From the IMG/VR virus record IMGVR_UViG_3300045934_000076, positions 1 through 63,135 of that record: a stretch of 63,135 nucleotides of DNA; one strand, 5' to 3'. Below the pieces are notes generated by a model, which saw only the letters and a program-made list of their open reading frames with translations, ran no database searches and had not been told where the DNA came from. Made by a program: the position numbers and the translations under genes. Origin of the DNA: a virus. Positions 48,141 to 57,479 of this stretch are shown here, piece after piece (the stretch's first letter is position 1; each line of letters opens with the position of its first letter).

Positions 48141-48497
48141 ATGGCGAAGAACGAGCAGACCAAGAAGCTGCTCAGCGCGGCGGAGTTCCTCGACACGAAG
48201 GACGACGAGTTCGAGGACGTCTACCTCCCCGCGTTCAAGGGATGCGTGCGCATCCGCAGCATCTCCGGACTGGAGGCGGCGAACTTCATCGACGCCGACA
48301 CCAAGAAGCGCTCGGAATCGATCGCTCGTGCCGTCGTGATGTCGGCGATCGACGAGAAGGGTGAGCCGATCTTCACCCTCGAGGACATCGAGCGTATCAA
48401 GCGCAAGAGCTACAAGACCCTCATGATCCTCCAGGACGCCGTGATCCGTGTGAACGGTCTCACGAAGGAGTCGCGCGAGGCGTCAAAAAACGACTGA
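48141..48497 (+). CDS. Tail assembly chaperone, short form (gpG-like)
   Basis: A 118-residue protein. EFLDTKDDEFEDVYLPAFKG is typical of gpG-type chaperones that coat the tape measure during tail assembly. Near its end the frame reads TCA AAA AAC, so A-AAA-AAC forms a canonical -1 slippery heptamer six codon-bases before the stop. The long form continues in the -1 frame to 48856. Confidence 0.8.
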   Translation: MAKNEQTKKLLSAAEFLDTKDDEFEDVYLPAFKGCVRIRSISGLEAANFIDADTKKRSESIARAVVMSAIDEKGEPIFTLEDIERIKRKSYKTLMILQDAVIRVNGLTKESREASKND

Positions 48498-48532
48498 GGC
48501 GGGGCAGCGCGTTTCGATTCGCGCATCGCCTC
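48485..48532 (+). promoter_or_regulatory. Programmed -1 ribosomal frameshift site
   Basis: The slippery heptamer A-AAA-AAC occupies 48485-48491 in the zero frame. Four bases later a two-part stem begins: outer GAGGCG (48496-48501)/CGCCTC (48527-48532) and inner GCGCG (48507-48511)/CGCGC (48520-48524). Slippage links the short chaperone to the overlapping -1 frame, as in lambda G/GT and many siphoviruses. Confidence 0.85.
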
Positions 48533-48856
48533 GCCTTGAATCTTGGGGTTCCGGATGTCGACGGGATGCTGCGGTCGATGAGACCGCAGCAGCTCATCGA
48601 TTGGATGGTGTTCGAGGAGCTTGAGCCATTCGGGGACCAAAAGATGGCGGACATGTTCGGGTCGGTCGTGCAAGTAATCGCGAACGTCAACCGTGACAAG
48701 AAGAAGCGGCCGCAGATCTATGAGCTCGAGGACTGCAAGCTCTACTTCGGAGATGCGGAGAAGCCCAAGCCAAAGGTCATGCCGTGGCAGCAGATGAAGG
48801 CTTACGCTCAAGCCATCGCCGAGTCGCATAACGCGAGAATCAGAGGAGCTGCCTAG
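48491..48856 (+). CDS. Tail assembly chaperone -1 frame extension (gpT-like)
   Basis: In the -1 frame from the slip site, about 121 codons are open: RLRRGSAFRFAHRL, then NLGVPDVDGML and WMVFEELEPFGDQKMADM, ending AESHNARIRGAA. The WMVFEELEPFG block is typical of T-type domains. No ribosome site precedes ATG 48536, so translation by frameshift is more likely than independent initiation. The last residue is 3 bases before the tape measure start. Confidence 0.8.
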   Translation, partial: RLRRGSAFRFAHRLALNLGVPDVDGMLRSMRPQQLIDWMVFEELEPFGDQKMADMFGSVVQVIANVNRDKKKRPQIYELEDCKLYFGDAEKPKPKVMPWQQMKAYAQAIAESHNARIRGAA

Positions 48857-51601
48857 ATGCCTTTGAACGTCGGTTCTGTTCAAGGCGAGATCGATCTCCA
48901 GGATTCGTTCTCCGGGAAGATGAACCAGATCGGCAGCAGTCTGCAAGCCGGGATTGGCATTGCCCTCGGCGAACGGATTGTCAACATGGCCGAGGCCGCT
49001 GGCGCGGCCATCTTGGGCTTCGCAGACAACCTCATGAACATGGCCGATGAGGTCACGAACACCTCAGCGGCCTTCGGCGCGAGCACAGAAGCTCTGCAGG
49101 AGTTCGGCGTTGCTGGAGCTGCCGTCGGTGTCAGTGGTGAGCAGATCGCCACAGGTCTTCGAAAGCTCCAGACGGGTCTGTCCGACGGAAACAAGGAGGT
49201 CGAGAACGCGGTCAAGTTCCTTGGGCTGAGCACTCAACAGCTCAAGGACATGAAGCCTGAAGAGCAACTCCAGACCATCCTTGAAGCGACTTCGAAGATC
49301 CCTAACGAGATGGACCGAACTGCCGTTGCCACCGAGCTCCTCGGCAGAGCAGGAGCCAAGCTCGTTCCTCTCGGCGCAAATCTGCAAGAGACAATGGACC
49401 GGGCGAAGGAGCTCGGCATCGTCATGTCCGCCGACACCATCAAAGCCGCCGATGACCTCGGTGATGAGATGGGTCTGCTCGGCATGACGTTCGGTGGCCT
49501 CAAGAACAACATCGCCTCTGTGATCGTGGAGTCTGAACCACTCCACGTTCTCATCGAGGGACTCACCGACATCTTCGGTGAGTTGTCCGTCTGGGTGCAG
49601 GAGAACAAGGAACAGCTTCAGACTCTCGTTGATGCTGGAATCGTGTTCTTCGCTAATGCCCTGGTGAACGCCATCGATGTTGTCGAAGTGGGGATGGCTA
49701 TCTTCAAGGCCCTCGCGGACATCTGGACGACTCTCACCACGGGAGCGAAGATTCTCGGCAACATCATCGCGTCACTGTTCGAAGCTTTCGCTCATCCGGG
49801 TGACATCTTCAACATCTGGGACCGGCTCAAGCAGTCAACAACGGATGCCATCAATGAGGCCAGCGACGCGTTCCGTGAGCATCAGGAGGTGCTCGACAAG
49901 GGAGTTGGCATCGCTGAGACCGTCAAGGGCAAGTTCGAGAATCTGTCCAAGGAGGTTGAGAACTCCGTCGGTAAGCACCATGCTGCCGCCGAAGCGGGCA
50001 AGAAGCACAGCGACTCTCTGTTCAAGAGCGCTGCCGCTGCTGACGCGTTCAAGAAGTCTGCAGAGGAAGCTTTCAAGAAGAGCACTGAAGAGCTGAGTGC
50101 TTTCAACCAAGAGCTCGACGAGTTCCATCATCTCCTTGGACCGACGGTCCTGGATGCGAACGCCAAGCTCGGTCAATTGGTCGCTGTCACTGGTGAGCTC
50201 GGTGGTGTCACGAAGCTCTCGACGAATCAACTCGAGACTTTGCGAGACGAACTCATCAAGCAGATCCAACTCGGCGGAGAAAGCAAGGATGCATACATGC
50301 TCCTTGCGAAAGCTCTGTCGGAGCTCGGTGTTCGTGCGATCTCTGCGACCGGTGAACTTGCGAAGCTCCCGCACGCGATGGGCACCACGTTCGGGAAGAT
50401 GTTCAACGACGACATCTCGAAGGCCTTCAAGGGTCTTCCCGATGTCATCCTCCAAACCATCCAAGGCGGCGGCAACATCTTCGACGCAGTTGGAAGCGCG
50501 ATCGGCAAGGAAATCTTCGGACCAGACGCTGCCCTGTGGGGCGAAATCACGACGTTCTTCGGGGATCACTTCGGGGTCGCAGTCGCGGAGGCTGTCGGGA
50601 GTGTTCTGCCGGGAATCGGCGCCCTCCTCGGACCCGCCCTCAAGGGCCTGGGCTCTCTGATCGGTGGCCTCTTCCACGACGAAGAGGAGGACGTCAACGA
50701 TCTCCGTGACGCGTTCCTGGACACGTTTGGTGGATGGGAAAACCTCCATCAATCGCTGGCCCAAGCGGGTCACGAAGAGCTCATGAAGAAGATCTTCGAC
50801 GCGGACACTGTCCAAGAGTGGCAGGCCGCAGTCGAGGAGGTGAACAGCATCTTCGACACGCAGAAGCAGGCTCAAGAGGCTCTCAACGCTGCGGTCGAGA
50901 AGTACGGATTCACCATCGAGGAGCTCGGTCCGAAGTTCCAACAGCAACAGCTTCTTGAGCAGGCTCAACAGCTCTTCTCTGAATTCCAGCTCCTGACCGC
51001 ATCCGGCATCGATGTCAACACTGTCATCGAGCGGATGGGTCCGGCGATGAATGACTTCCTCCATCAGGCGATGGCGACTGGGCAGGCTCTGCCCGAAGCC
51101 ATGCGTCCGATGGTGGATCAGTTCATCGAGTCGGGTCAGCTCATCGATGAGAACGGCGACGCGTTCAAGTCAGCAGAGGATGCTGGCATCACGTTCAGTG
51201 AGACGCTCGATCAACAGTTCGCCAAGCTCATCGATCGTCTGAACGAGTTCATCGATGCGCTGATGGGAGTCGGCAGCGCACACATCCCGCCGATCAACGT
51301 TCCTATCCAGTTCAACGGTGAAGGCGAGTTCGAGACGGGGCACGGCATCCGCTTCGAGCCGTTCGCAAAGGGCGGAGTCGTTACGCGACCCACGCTTGGC
51401 CTCGTTGGCGAGAGGGGTCCTGAGGTCATCCAGCCTCTCGACGAAGTGCGCAAGGATCGACAGCGGACCATCGCTGAGATGCGGGCACTCATGAAGGAAG
51501 TCCGCAATGCTGGCACGGGTGGACCCGTCAGCGTGTTCATCGGAGGAGAGAAGCTCGACGGCGTGCTCAATCGGCGCAAGCGCGCTGGGATGCTGGAGTA
51601 G
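48857..51601 (+). CDS. Tail tape measure protein
   Basis: A 914-residue protein with long helical segments, hydrophobic stretches at about 270-330 (VFFANALVNAIDVVEVGMAI) and at about 560-605 (GVAVAEAVGSVLPGIGALLG), and the typical C-terminal FAKGGVVTRPTLGLVGERGP. The length predicts a tail of roughly 130-140 nm by the usual 0.15 nm per residue rule. It follows the frameshifted chaperones as expected. Confidence 0.92.
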   Translation: MPLNVGSVQGEIDLQDSFSGKMNQIGSSLQAGIGIALGERIVNMAEAAGAAILGFADNLMNMADEVTNTSAAFGASTEALQEFGVAGAAVGVSGEQIATGLRKLQTGLSDGNKEVENAVKFLGLSTQQLKDMKPEEQLQTILEATSKIPNEMDRTAVATELLGRAGAKLVPLGANLQETMDRAKELGIVMSADTIKAADDLGDEMGLLGMTFGGLKNNIASVIVESEPLHVLIEGLTDIFGELSVWVQENKEQLQTLVDAGIVFFANALVNAIDVVEVGMAIFKALADIWTTLTTGAKILGNIIASLFEAFAHPGDIFNIWDRLKQSTTDAINEASDAFREHQEVLDKGVGIAETVKGKFENLSKEVENSVGKHHAAAEAGKKHSDSLFKSAAAADAFKKSAEEAFKKSTEELSAFNQELDEFHHLLGPTVLDANAKLGQLVAVTGELGGVTKLSTNQLETLRDELIKQIQLGGESKDAYMLLAKALSELGVRAISATGELAKLPHAMGTTFGKMFNDDISKAFKGLPDVILQTIQGGGNIFDAVGSAIGKEIFGPDAALWGEITTFFGDHFGVAVAEAVGSVLPGIGALLGPALKGLGSLIGGLFHDEEEDVNDLRDAFLDTFGGWENLHQSLAQAGHEELMKKIFDADTVQEWQAAVEEVNSIFDTQKQAQEALNAAVEKYGFTIEELGPKFQQQQLLEQAQQLFSEFQLLTASGIDVNTVIERMGPAMNDFLHQAMATGQALPEAMRPMVDQFIESGQLIDENGDAFKSAEDAGITFSETLDQQFAKLIDRLNEFIDALMGVGSAHIPPINVPIQFNGEGEFETGHGIRFEPFAKGGVVTRPTLGLVGERGPEVIQPLDEVRKDRQRTIAEMRALMKEVRNAGTGGPVSVFIGGEKLDGVLNRRKRAGMLE

Positions 51602-51604
51602 ATC

Positions 51605-53281
51605 ATGGCTCTGCCGAAGATCTTCCGTACGAATCTGGTGACGGTGGCAGGAGCTCTGCTCACTCCGTCATCGGAAGAACCGGGCATGACCAGAGAGGCT
51701 CTCTTCCGGATCGGTGTGACCGACGCCATCCAGTGGCTCTTCGGATACGATGTTCGCACAGGAGAGAACGACCGAATCGACTTCAATCGTGGCGGCGTCA
51801 AGGTCGCTACGATCGCTCAAGCTCACTATGCGACGTTCTCGGCCTACGCCACGGCTGTCGTAGCAGCGATGAATGCTGCCGATGCTCAGGCGTGGAGCGT
51901 GACCAGGAGTGTTACGACAGGCATCGTGAGCTTCAGCGCAGGAGTATCGTTCAGTCTCCTGTTCAACACGGGAGCGAACTTCGCCAGATCGGCTCACAGG
52001 GACCTCGGGTTCTTGGACATCGATCGGGCCTCTTCTGCGCTTCACGTCAGCAACAAAGCTTCGTGGCAGAGCCGTCGTTCAATCAACCTTGACGCTGGCC
52101 TCACGGCGACACTCGACGAGTTCGTGATCACTTCCGGCTTCAACGACAAGCTGGACGTTGGAAGCTATCGAGCCGGCATCACGTCGTCTTCGGTTGCAAA
52201 TCCAACAACCATCACGACTTCGTCTCCACATAACCTGACGAACGGTGATCGGGTCAGGATCAGTGATCACACGGGCAGCACTCCCGATATCAACGGTTCG
52301 TGGATCGCTACGGTGACAGGGGCCAGCACATTCACCATCCCCGTCAACGTCACCGTGGGTGGATCGAACGGAGCAGTCTACAAGCACATCTCGATCACGA
52401 TCCCTGCCGATACTTACTCCGGGTCAACGCTCGCTGCGAAAGCGGCAGAACTGCTGGCGACTGCTGATCCAACGATGGGCTGGATGGTCGAGTTCGGTAG
52501 CAACATCTTCGGATTCGCGACTCCTGGCCTGACTCCTCATGTGCTGTTGACTGGCACGGGTGTGAACGTAGCGACGTCAACATGGGGTACGATGGGCTTC
52601 TTCACAGGTTCGGATTCAACTGCGTTCACCTCACACAGCTCCGACTTCGAGGTCTCAGGATCAGCTCTGCCAAATGCGAATTTCGGGTACATTCTCGGGC
52701 ATGATCTGTCCGAGCAGGGGACTGCGAAGCTTCAGGGGAGTGCTTCCACTTTGGTCGGCGTAGGTCTGCTCGCAACGACTCCTTCGCTCAACGTCACGCT
52801 TGACCCGGATCCTAGCGAGAGATCCGATATCCGTCTCAAGGAGTTCAACCAAGTAGGATTTAGATTCTGGCGTTTGATCTTGGAAGACGTCCAGAACGAC
52901 GCAGGATTTCTGTCACTCGGGAAGTGGTTCGTTGGCAATGGTCAGTTCCTCACGGGTATCGCGATGGGTGTATCCGATACCCGCGATGAGTTGACCACCA
53001 TCGCGTATGCTGTGGAAGGAGCCCATTCGGCTGTCGATCGTGAGACGCGTCGAGTACTGAGCGTGACCATCCATCGCATCACAGATGCTGACAAGCTCGT
53101 GCTCGAGAGCTTCGCCAAGGAAGTCAAGATCGGTGGGCCGTTCCTGTTCGTTCAGGATTCCAACGACATCTACTCCGGGCGATACGTCTTCATGAACGAG
53201 GGGTTCAGCTTCGAGACTGTCGAGGACTCAAGACCCGTCCTCTGGGAAGCCAGCGTCTCTCTTCTTGAGGTGATCGGCTGA
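51605..53281 (+). CDS. Distal tail protein with Ig-like insert
   Basis: A 558-residue protein after the tape measure. The start (LPKIFRTNLVTVAGALL) and end (FVQDSNDIYSGRYVFMNEGF) fit a distal tail or baseplate hub component. At about 195-260 lies a beta-module (NPTTITTSSPHNLTNGDRVRI then TFTIPVNVTVGG) also found in the next gene. Such modules often mediate surface or carbohydrate contacts. It overlaps the next gene by one base. Confidence 0.72.
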   Translation: MALPKIFRTNLVTVAGALLTPSSEEPGMTREALFRIGVTDAIQWLFGYDVRTGENDRIDFNRGGVKVATIAQAHYATFSAYATAVVAAMNAADAQAWSVTRSVTTGIVSFSAGVSFSLLFNTGANFARSAHRDLGFLDIDRASSALHVSNKASWQSRRSINLDAGLTATLDEFVITSGFNDKLDVGSYRAGITSSSVANPTTITTSSPHNLTNGDRVRISDHTGSTPDINGSWIATVTGASTFTIPVNVTVGGSNGAVYKHISITIPADTYSGSTLAAKAAELLATADPTMGWMVEFGSNIFGFATPGLTPHVLLTGTGVNVATSTWGTMGFFTGSDSTAFTSHSSDFEVSGSALPNANFGYILGHDLSEQGTAKLQGSASTLVGVGLLATTPSLNVTLDPDPSERSDIRLKEFNQVGFRFWRLILEDVQNDAGFLSLGKWFVGNGQFLTGIAMGVSDTRDELTTIAYAVEGAHSAVDRETRRVLSVTIHRITDADKLVLESFAKEVKIGGPFLFVQDSNDIYSGRYVFMNEGFSFETVEDSRPVLWEASVSLLEVIG

Positions 53282-56200
53282 TGCCGTCGGCTTCCGACAA
53301 CAAGATCGGCTTCGGCCGCACAGGCCTCCTCGGAAACCTCCGTACTCATGGGGATTTCCAGCGTGACAATCGTGCTCGACGTCAGGGATACGTTGATCTC
53401 GTGCTTGGGAAGGCCATCACCAAGACTGGGACTTACTTGGGATCAATCAGGTACACAGACCTCAGTGTTGATTCTGCGTTGACCTGGGCGGGCGCAATAC
53501 GACCGATCGTTGGCATGGAGGCGATGAGGACACCGCGAGCGTTGTCTTTTGCGGAGAGTCTTGCCTCCATGGCGGCTGGAACATTCTTCTACGATGAGAC
53601 CCAGATGGTCAAGGGCGGGACTTTGACCGTCTATTGGTGGCTTCCTGACAGTTCCAATCCTTCAACGTCCGAGGAGTTCGTCATCCACTTGATGTTCAAC
53701 ATTGGCACTCGTGGTGAGCGGCATCCTCTGTTTCTCCCCGAGCGCTTCGTCGATGGAGGGTTCGCCTACTGGACAAGCCCCACGGTCCCGAAGTTCTGGA
53801 CTCCTTCCGGAGTGGCCGCATCGGGAGTCAGGCTTGATCAGGATACCGATGCTGCCCCGTCATCCAAGGATCCCTACTCGCTCAAGATTTCACCGGGAGC
53901 AAGTGGACTTCCCAACGCCTCTGACGGTGGAGTACTCATCGATGGTGCTACGTCACCTCCGGGATTCAACAACGGAAATCTCGGAGCTGGTCGTGAGACG
54001 TGGTACACGTTCTACTACAAGACTGATCCGGACATGCCAGTCGGTGTCTTCCCAGCGATTCGTGTAAGAGCCGGATCTGGTCAGTTCATGAACGCGGACG
54101 GAGAGTCGTTTTCTGTGCCTCCGAACAACGTCCCACTTCCACTCACGAATGGACAGTGGCGGCGTTGCATCTTTGTATTCCGGAATCCGTCTGACACGAC
54201 GAGCTTGTCGATTCATCTTCGGCTCAGGAACGACAGTGGAGGGACGGTCACCACGGGATGGGTGAAGTACGACGGGGCCAGTCTGAGAACAGTTCTGCGA
54301 CGAGTGTACTACCAGCCAGGATTGGAGATCGATTCGTTGCCAGTCCTTGAGCTCAAGTCTCAGTCGGTCGCGTTCGGTGCTAAGACCATCGGCCAGGGCA
54401 AGGTCTCCATTCTCGATGGCAATCGTGCTCTGACAAAAGCGTTCGCGAGTTTGCTGCCTCTTCGAAAGCCTGTTAAGATCTCAGTCGGAGGAGCATTCTC
54501 TAACAAAGAGTTCCTTCGCCGCGACGATTGGCGAACAGCGTTCTTGGGCTTGTCACAGACGCCGCTCTTCAAGACCCAGGAAGGCCGCATCGTGATCGAC
54601 CTTGAGGACTCCAGGACCATCACGAGATCGCGTGTCTTGGAGAAGGCCTATCGCATTGCGGACTTGTCCGGACTTGATCGGGAGGCTGAGGGCACTCCGA
54701 AGAACTATGTCTTTGGCGACACGATCGAGCAGGCTTTCAAGTACACGCGCGTCGGGGTGAACTCGAACGGTTATGGTCTGTACGAGGCTCTCGATCCTGC
54801 CGTGCCTGTGGCTGACAATGTCAACGTTGGACTTCCGACAGGATACTCCGCCATCATCTTCCCTAACGAAGAGATGGCCGACAAGAACGTCAACGGCTAC
54901 GACCTGTCCAACACGATCACTGGCAACACGGCTGCCAATCCCACTGCTGTCACGACGTCGAAGCGGCATGGCCTCGCGACGAATGACTTCGTCACCATCT
55001 CTGGGAGCAACTCTACACCGAACATCAACGGTCGTCGGCAGGTCACAGTCACGAGTGACTTCACGTTCACGGTCGCTGTCAATGTGTCTGTCGCCGGAAC
55101 TACAGGCAAAGTAGTCTCACACGCCGACTACGACTACTCGTTGAACAACACGCGATGGGAGATCAAGCGGGATTTGCACAACATGGCCTTCGACAAGCAA
55201 GGCCAGGAGATTGGTCTCGGGTGTCGTTTCTACTACATGAACGAGACTTACCTAAACCCGACCTTCGTCGATCTGGATTTGTCGGGTCCACCGTGGAAGG
55301 TCGCTCTCGATCTTCAAGCTGCCATCCGTGCCAACGACGCAGACAACAACACGAGCGTAGTCTACGCTGAGAACACTCACAAGATCACGGTGTCCAGGAC
55401 CGGTGGCAAGGGAGTCTTCATCGACCTCTACTCGGTCTCATCCGTCGCACTTCCAAACATCGACAGCGTGAGCATGCGGAGCTGGGAGCTCCTCGGGTAT
55501 GACGTCAGGGGAGATCACGGCGGTGGAGCGACTACGTCGTGGACCGCTGAGAAGCCTCTGTTCACCGATGTTGACAAGGACCACATCATTCGGTGGTTCG
55601 TTGGCGGATACTACGATGATTCGTTGGGAAGCATCTGTGGCGTCGCAAACGCGGCCATCGACAATCCTCCAGCGATCTACTCGTGGCTCTGGCAGAAGCA
55701 TCTGCGGCAGTCGCCTTCGACCATCAATGTGAACTCCTTCGCTGACGCCAGGAACCTCAGCTTCAGCGGTGACTTCGTCCAGATGCTCATGGTCTTGTTG
55801 AACCAAGACGACGATGTGTTCAAGGCTTTCGGGCTGCTCGACCAGATGGGTCTGATGGACACGGTCTTGGATGGCGACGGCGTGCTCCAGTGCCGGAAGC
55901 ACAGCGACTCTGCGCCAGTCGTCCGGGTCCTGCGTGATCGGGACTATCAGTCCTTCGAGATGCGCTATGACCCCAAGATCCTGTTCAGGGAAGTCCGTGT
56001 CTGGGGCAGCTATCGCCAATCGCTGCAGAAGTTCGAGACCTATCTTGACTCACCAGCTTTCACCGATGCGGCTGCGCCGATCAAGACCGGGGCCACGGAC
56101 ATCTTCAATCTGTACGGATACCTCTCGCGAGCCTCCATCACAGGAGGCCTGTGCCTGCTCCCGAACTACTACGCTCGGCTCTTCAAGAAGGTCCCGAGGA

Positions 56201-56394
56201 TCGTTCAACTGTCAACAGTAGGACAGCTCATCGACACGTTCATCGGCGACAAGATCAGCCTCTACGCGAGCAAGGCTCTGTCACCGACGGGCACGCTCAG
56301 CGGTGAGGTGTTCAGGATCTTCAACCTCACTCACGACTACCTCACAGGCATGACGACCTGCGAGGCGGTCGAGAACGTTCAAATCCTGACATGA
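53281..56394 (+). CDS. Large tail-tip/host-interaction protein
   Basis: A 1037-residue protein, the largest gene. It has a beta-rich N-terminal half with a carbohydrate-binding-like region (about 155-345: jelly-roll pattern with WYTFYYKTDPDMPVGVFPAI). The module seen also in the preceding gene occurs at about 555-605 (NPTAVTTSKRHGLATNDFVTI, FTVAVNVSVAGTTG), followed by mixed domains. As the last tail gene it probably contains receptor-binding functions. Its exact correspondence to J-like hub proteins is uncertain. Confidence 0.72.
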   Translation: MPSASDNKIGFGRTGLLGNLRTHGDFQRDNRARRQGYVDLVLGKAITKTGTYLGSIRYTDLSVDSALTWAGAIRPIVGMEAMRTPRALSFAESLASMAAGTFFYDETQMVKGGTLTVYWWLPDSSNPSTSEEFVIHLMFNIGTRGERHPLFLPERFVDGGFAYWTSPTVPKFWTPSGVAASGVRLDQDTDAAPSSKDPYSLKISPGASGLPNASDGGVLIDGATSPPGFNNGNLGAGRETWYTFYYKTDPDMPVGVFPAIRVRAGSGQFMNADGESFSVPPNNVPLPLTNGQWRRCIFVFRNPSDTTSLSIHLRLRNDSGGTVTTGWVKYDGASLRTVLRRVYYQPGLEIDSLPVLELKSQSVAFGAKTIGQGKVSILDGNRALTKAFASLLPLRKPVKISVGGAFSNKEFLRRDDWRTAFLGLSQTPLFKTQEGRIVIDLEDSRTITRSRVLEKAYRIADLSGLDREAEGTPKNYVFGDTIEQAFKYTRVGVNSNGYGLYEALDPAVPVADNVNVGLPTGYSAIIFPNEEMADKNVNGYDLSNTITGNTAANPTAVTTSKRHGLATNDFVTISGSNSTPNINGRRQVTVTSDFTFTVAVNVSVAGTTGKVVSHADYDYSLNNTRWEIKRDLHNMAFDKQGQEIGLGCRFYYMNETYLNPTFVDLDLSGPPWKVALDLQAAIRANDADNNTSVVYAENTHKITVSRTGGKGVFIDLYSVSSVALPNIDSVSMRSWELLGYDVRGDHGGGATTSWTAEKPLFTDVDKDHIIRWFVGGYYDDSLGSICGVANAAIDNPPAIYSWLWQKHLRQSPSTINVNSFADARNLSFSGDFVQMLMVLLNQDDDVFKAFGLLDQMGLMDTVLDGDGVLQCRKHSDSAPVVRVLRDRDYQSFEMRYDPKILFREVRVWGSYRQSLQKFETYLDSPAFTDAAAPIKTGATDIFNLYGYLSRASITGGLCLLPNYYARLFKKVPRIVQLSTVGQLIDTFIGDKISLYASKALSPTGTLSGEVFRIFNLTHDYLTGMTTCEAVENVQILT

Positions 56395-56705
56395 ACTGTG
56401 ACGCGTGCCGAGGAGCGTGTTGCGAAACGCTCCACGTCCTTGGCGATGCGATCGCAAGACAGAGCCCGACCTCCTCGGAGTTCATCCGCGTGTTTGCCGG
56501 AGCGGAGGATGGTCACGGTGACATCGAGCTGAAAGTTCGCTGCTCGAAGCTCACGAGTGAGGGCTTGTGCAGCATCTACGAGCGGCGACCACTCATCTGC
56601 CGACTGTTCAAGCCCGGGAGCCCCGACTGCATCGCGGCCGTCAAGGCTCGTAGGTCGCCAGCACAGCGCGCCAGCATTCGTGAGGCTGGAGACCCCTCGC
56701 TGTGA
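56391..56705 (+). CDS. YkgJ/UPF0153-like Cys-cluster protein
   Basis: A 104-residue protein coupled by ATGA to the tail protein. CDACRGACC (3-11), then CSKL ... GLCSIYERRPLICRLFKPGSPDC, reproduces the Cys spacing of YkgJ (UPF0153) proteins, which bind a metal or iron-sulfur centre. Its role in a phage late operon is unknown. It ends the structural transcript. Confidence 0.75.
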   Translation: MNCDACRGACCETLHVLGDAIARQSPTSSEFIRVFAGAEDGHGDIELKVRCSKLTSEGLCSIYERRPLICRLFKPGSPDCIAAVKARRSPAQRASIREAGDPSL

Positions 56706-56945
56706 TCCCCTGCTCCGCCTGAACTTCGGCCCTTCGCTGCCCTGGTAGCAGGGGCGGGCAGGCCCCCGCAACCGTGACCCTGGAGCGGCCCCGCTAGGTC
56801 CGGCTGCGCGCACGGGTTCGCTCGTGGCCCCGTGGCCCCCAATCGCGACTTGCGAGGCCCTAGGAGCCTGCAAATAGTTGACTTCTACAATCCGCCGGAT
56901 TTGAGCGAACCCGAACTATATCACCCTTGATTTTCAACAACTTAC

Positions 56946-56966
56946 GTGAGTATTCAAAATACTCAC
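56946..56966. promoter_or_regulatory. Operator-like dyad abutting a promoter
   Basis: GTGAGTATT (56946-56954) and AATACTCAC (56958-56966) form a perfect 9-bp inverted repeat with centre CAA. The dyad ends one base before the -35 at 56967, a typical activator or repressor position. Confidence 0.6.
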
Positions 56967-56995
56967 TTGCGCGAACGGGGCCTTCCACCTACTAT
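56967..56995 (+). promoter_or_regulatory. Predicted promoter of the 57.5 kb operon
   Basis: A -35 TTGCGC (56967-56972) and -10 TACTAT (56990-56995) have ideal 17-base spacing. The -35 equals that of the promoter at 2468. The transcript would begin near 57002 and carry a leader of about 480 bases. Confidence 0.55.
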
Positions 56996-57401
56996 ATGTT
57001 CACAACACGAGCGCAGCGGGCAGGCAAGGCAGGCCACCTAAGCAAGCGCGGCAAGGCAAGGGAAGCCCCGGCGCACCTCGGAAGCGACCGGCCCCCAAGC
57101 CCCAAGGTAGCACCCGCGCCCGGTGAGGGGTCAACGCGCGGTGCCAGTCGCTACTCCACAAGGCAAGCAACACGCGCAGCCGCTAGGCGCGACGGGCCGT
57201 CACGGCCGGTTGCTCACCCCGAGGAGCGCGGCGCATCCGGGCCGGTTGCACCATGTTGTTCGCTGTGATGGCGATGGGGTGACCGGGGGTGAGTCGAACA
57301 CCCGCAAGCGAGGAAGGGGCCGCCGCCAAAGATGCTTTCAAGTGCGGTCACCGGGCACAGCCGCCAAAGCGCTCAAGCGCTGATGCCACTCGCAACGTAC
57401 A

Positions 57402-57473
57402 CAAGGCGGGCTATCGCAGCTCGCCCTTACGTTAGAGCCGTCGAGCTTGTTCGACGGCTCCACCGTGAGGAGG
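57402..57473 (+). ncRNA. Two-hairpin leader element, copy 1
   Basis: Hairpin A GGCGGGC/GCTCGCC (one G-U) with loop TATCGCA, spacer CTTACGTTA, and hairpin B GAGCCGTCGA/TCGACGGCTC with a 6-base loop, then CACCGTGAGGAGG as ribosome site 6 bases before ATG 57480. Copy 2 at 57782 has the same layout with compensatory changes in the stems. Both hairpins immediately precede the ribosome site, so control of translation is likely. Confidence 0.7.
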
Positions 57474-57479
57474 TTTTAC

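Larger units (their letters stand above)
56706..57479. other. Non-coding region with promoter, operator dyad and long leader
   Basis: 774 bases with no convincing gene. It contains CTAG-bearing GC-rich sequence at the left, an AT-rich segment at 56870-57000 with a 9-bp dyad and a promoter, then about 480 bases of GC-rich transcribed leader before the gene at 57480. The leader has GGCAAGGCA repeats (57023, 57050), a T-arm-like hairpin GGGTG/CACCC (57287-57303) and the first copy of a duplicated two-hairpin element (57402-57473). Confidence 0.7.

Noticed and set aside
57275-57350. Minus-strand tRNA (T-arm GGGTG-TTCGACT-CACCC and a 6 of 7 acceptor match, 76 bases apart)
   Set aside because: The D-loop lacks GG, no anticodon stem-loop can be formed and no CCA is present; the T-arm is probably an ordinary hairpin in the leader.
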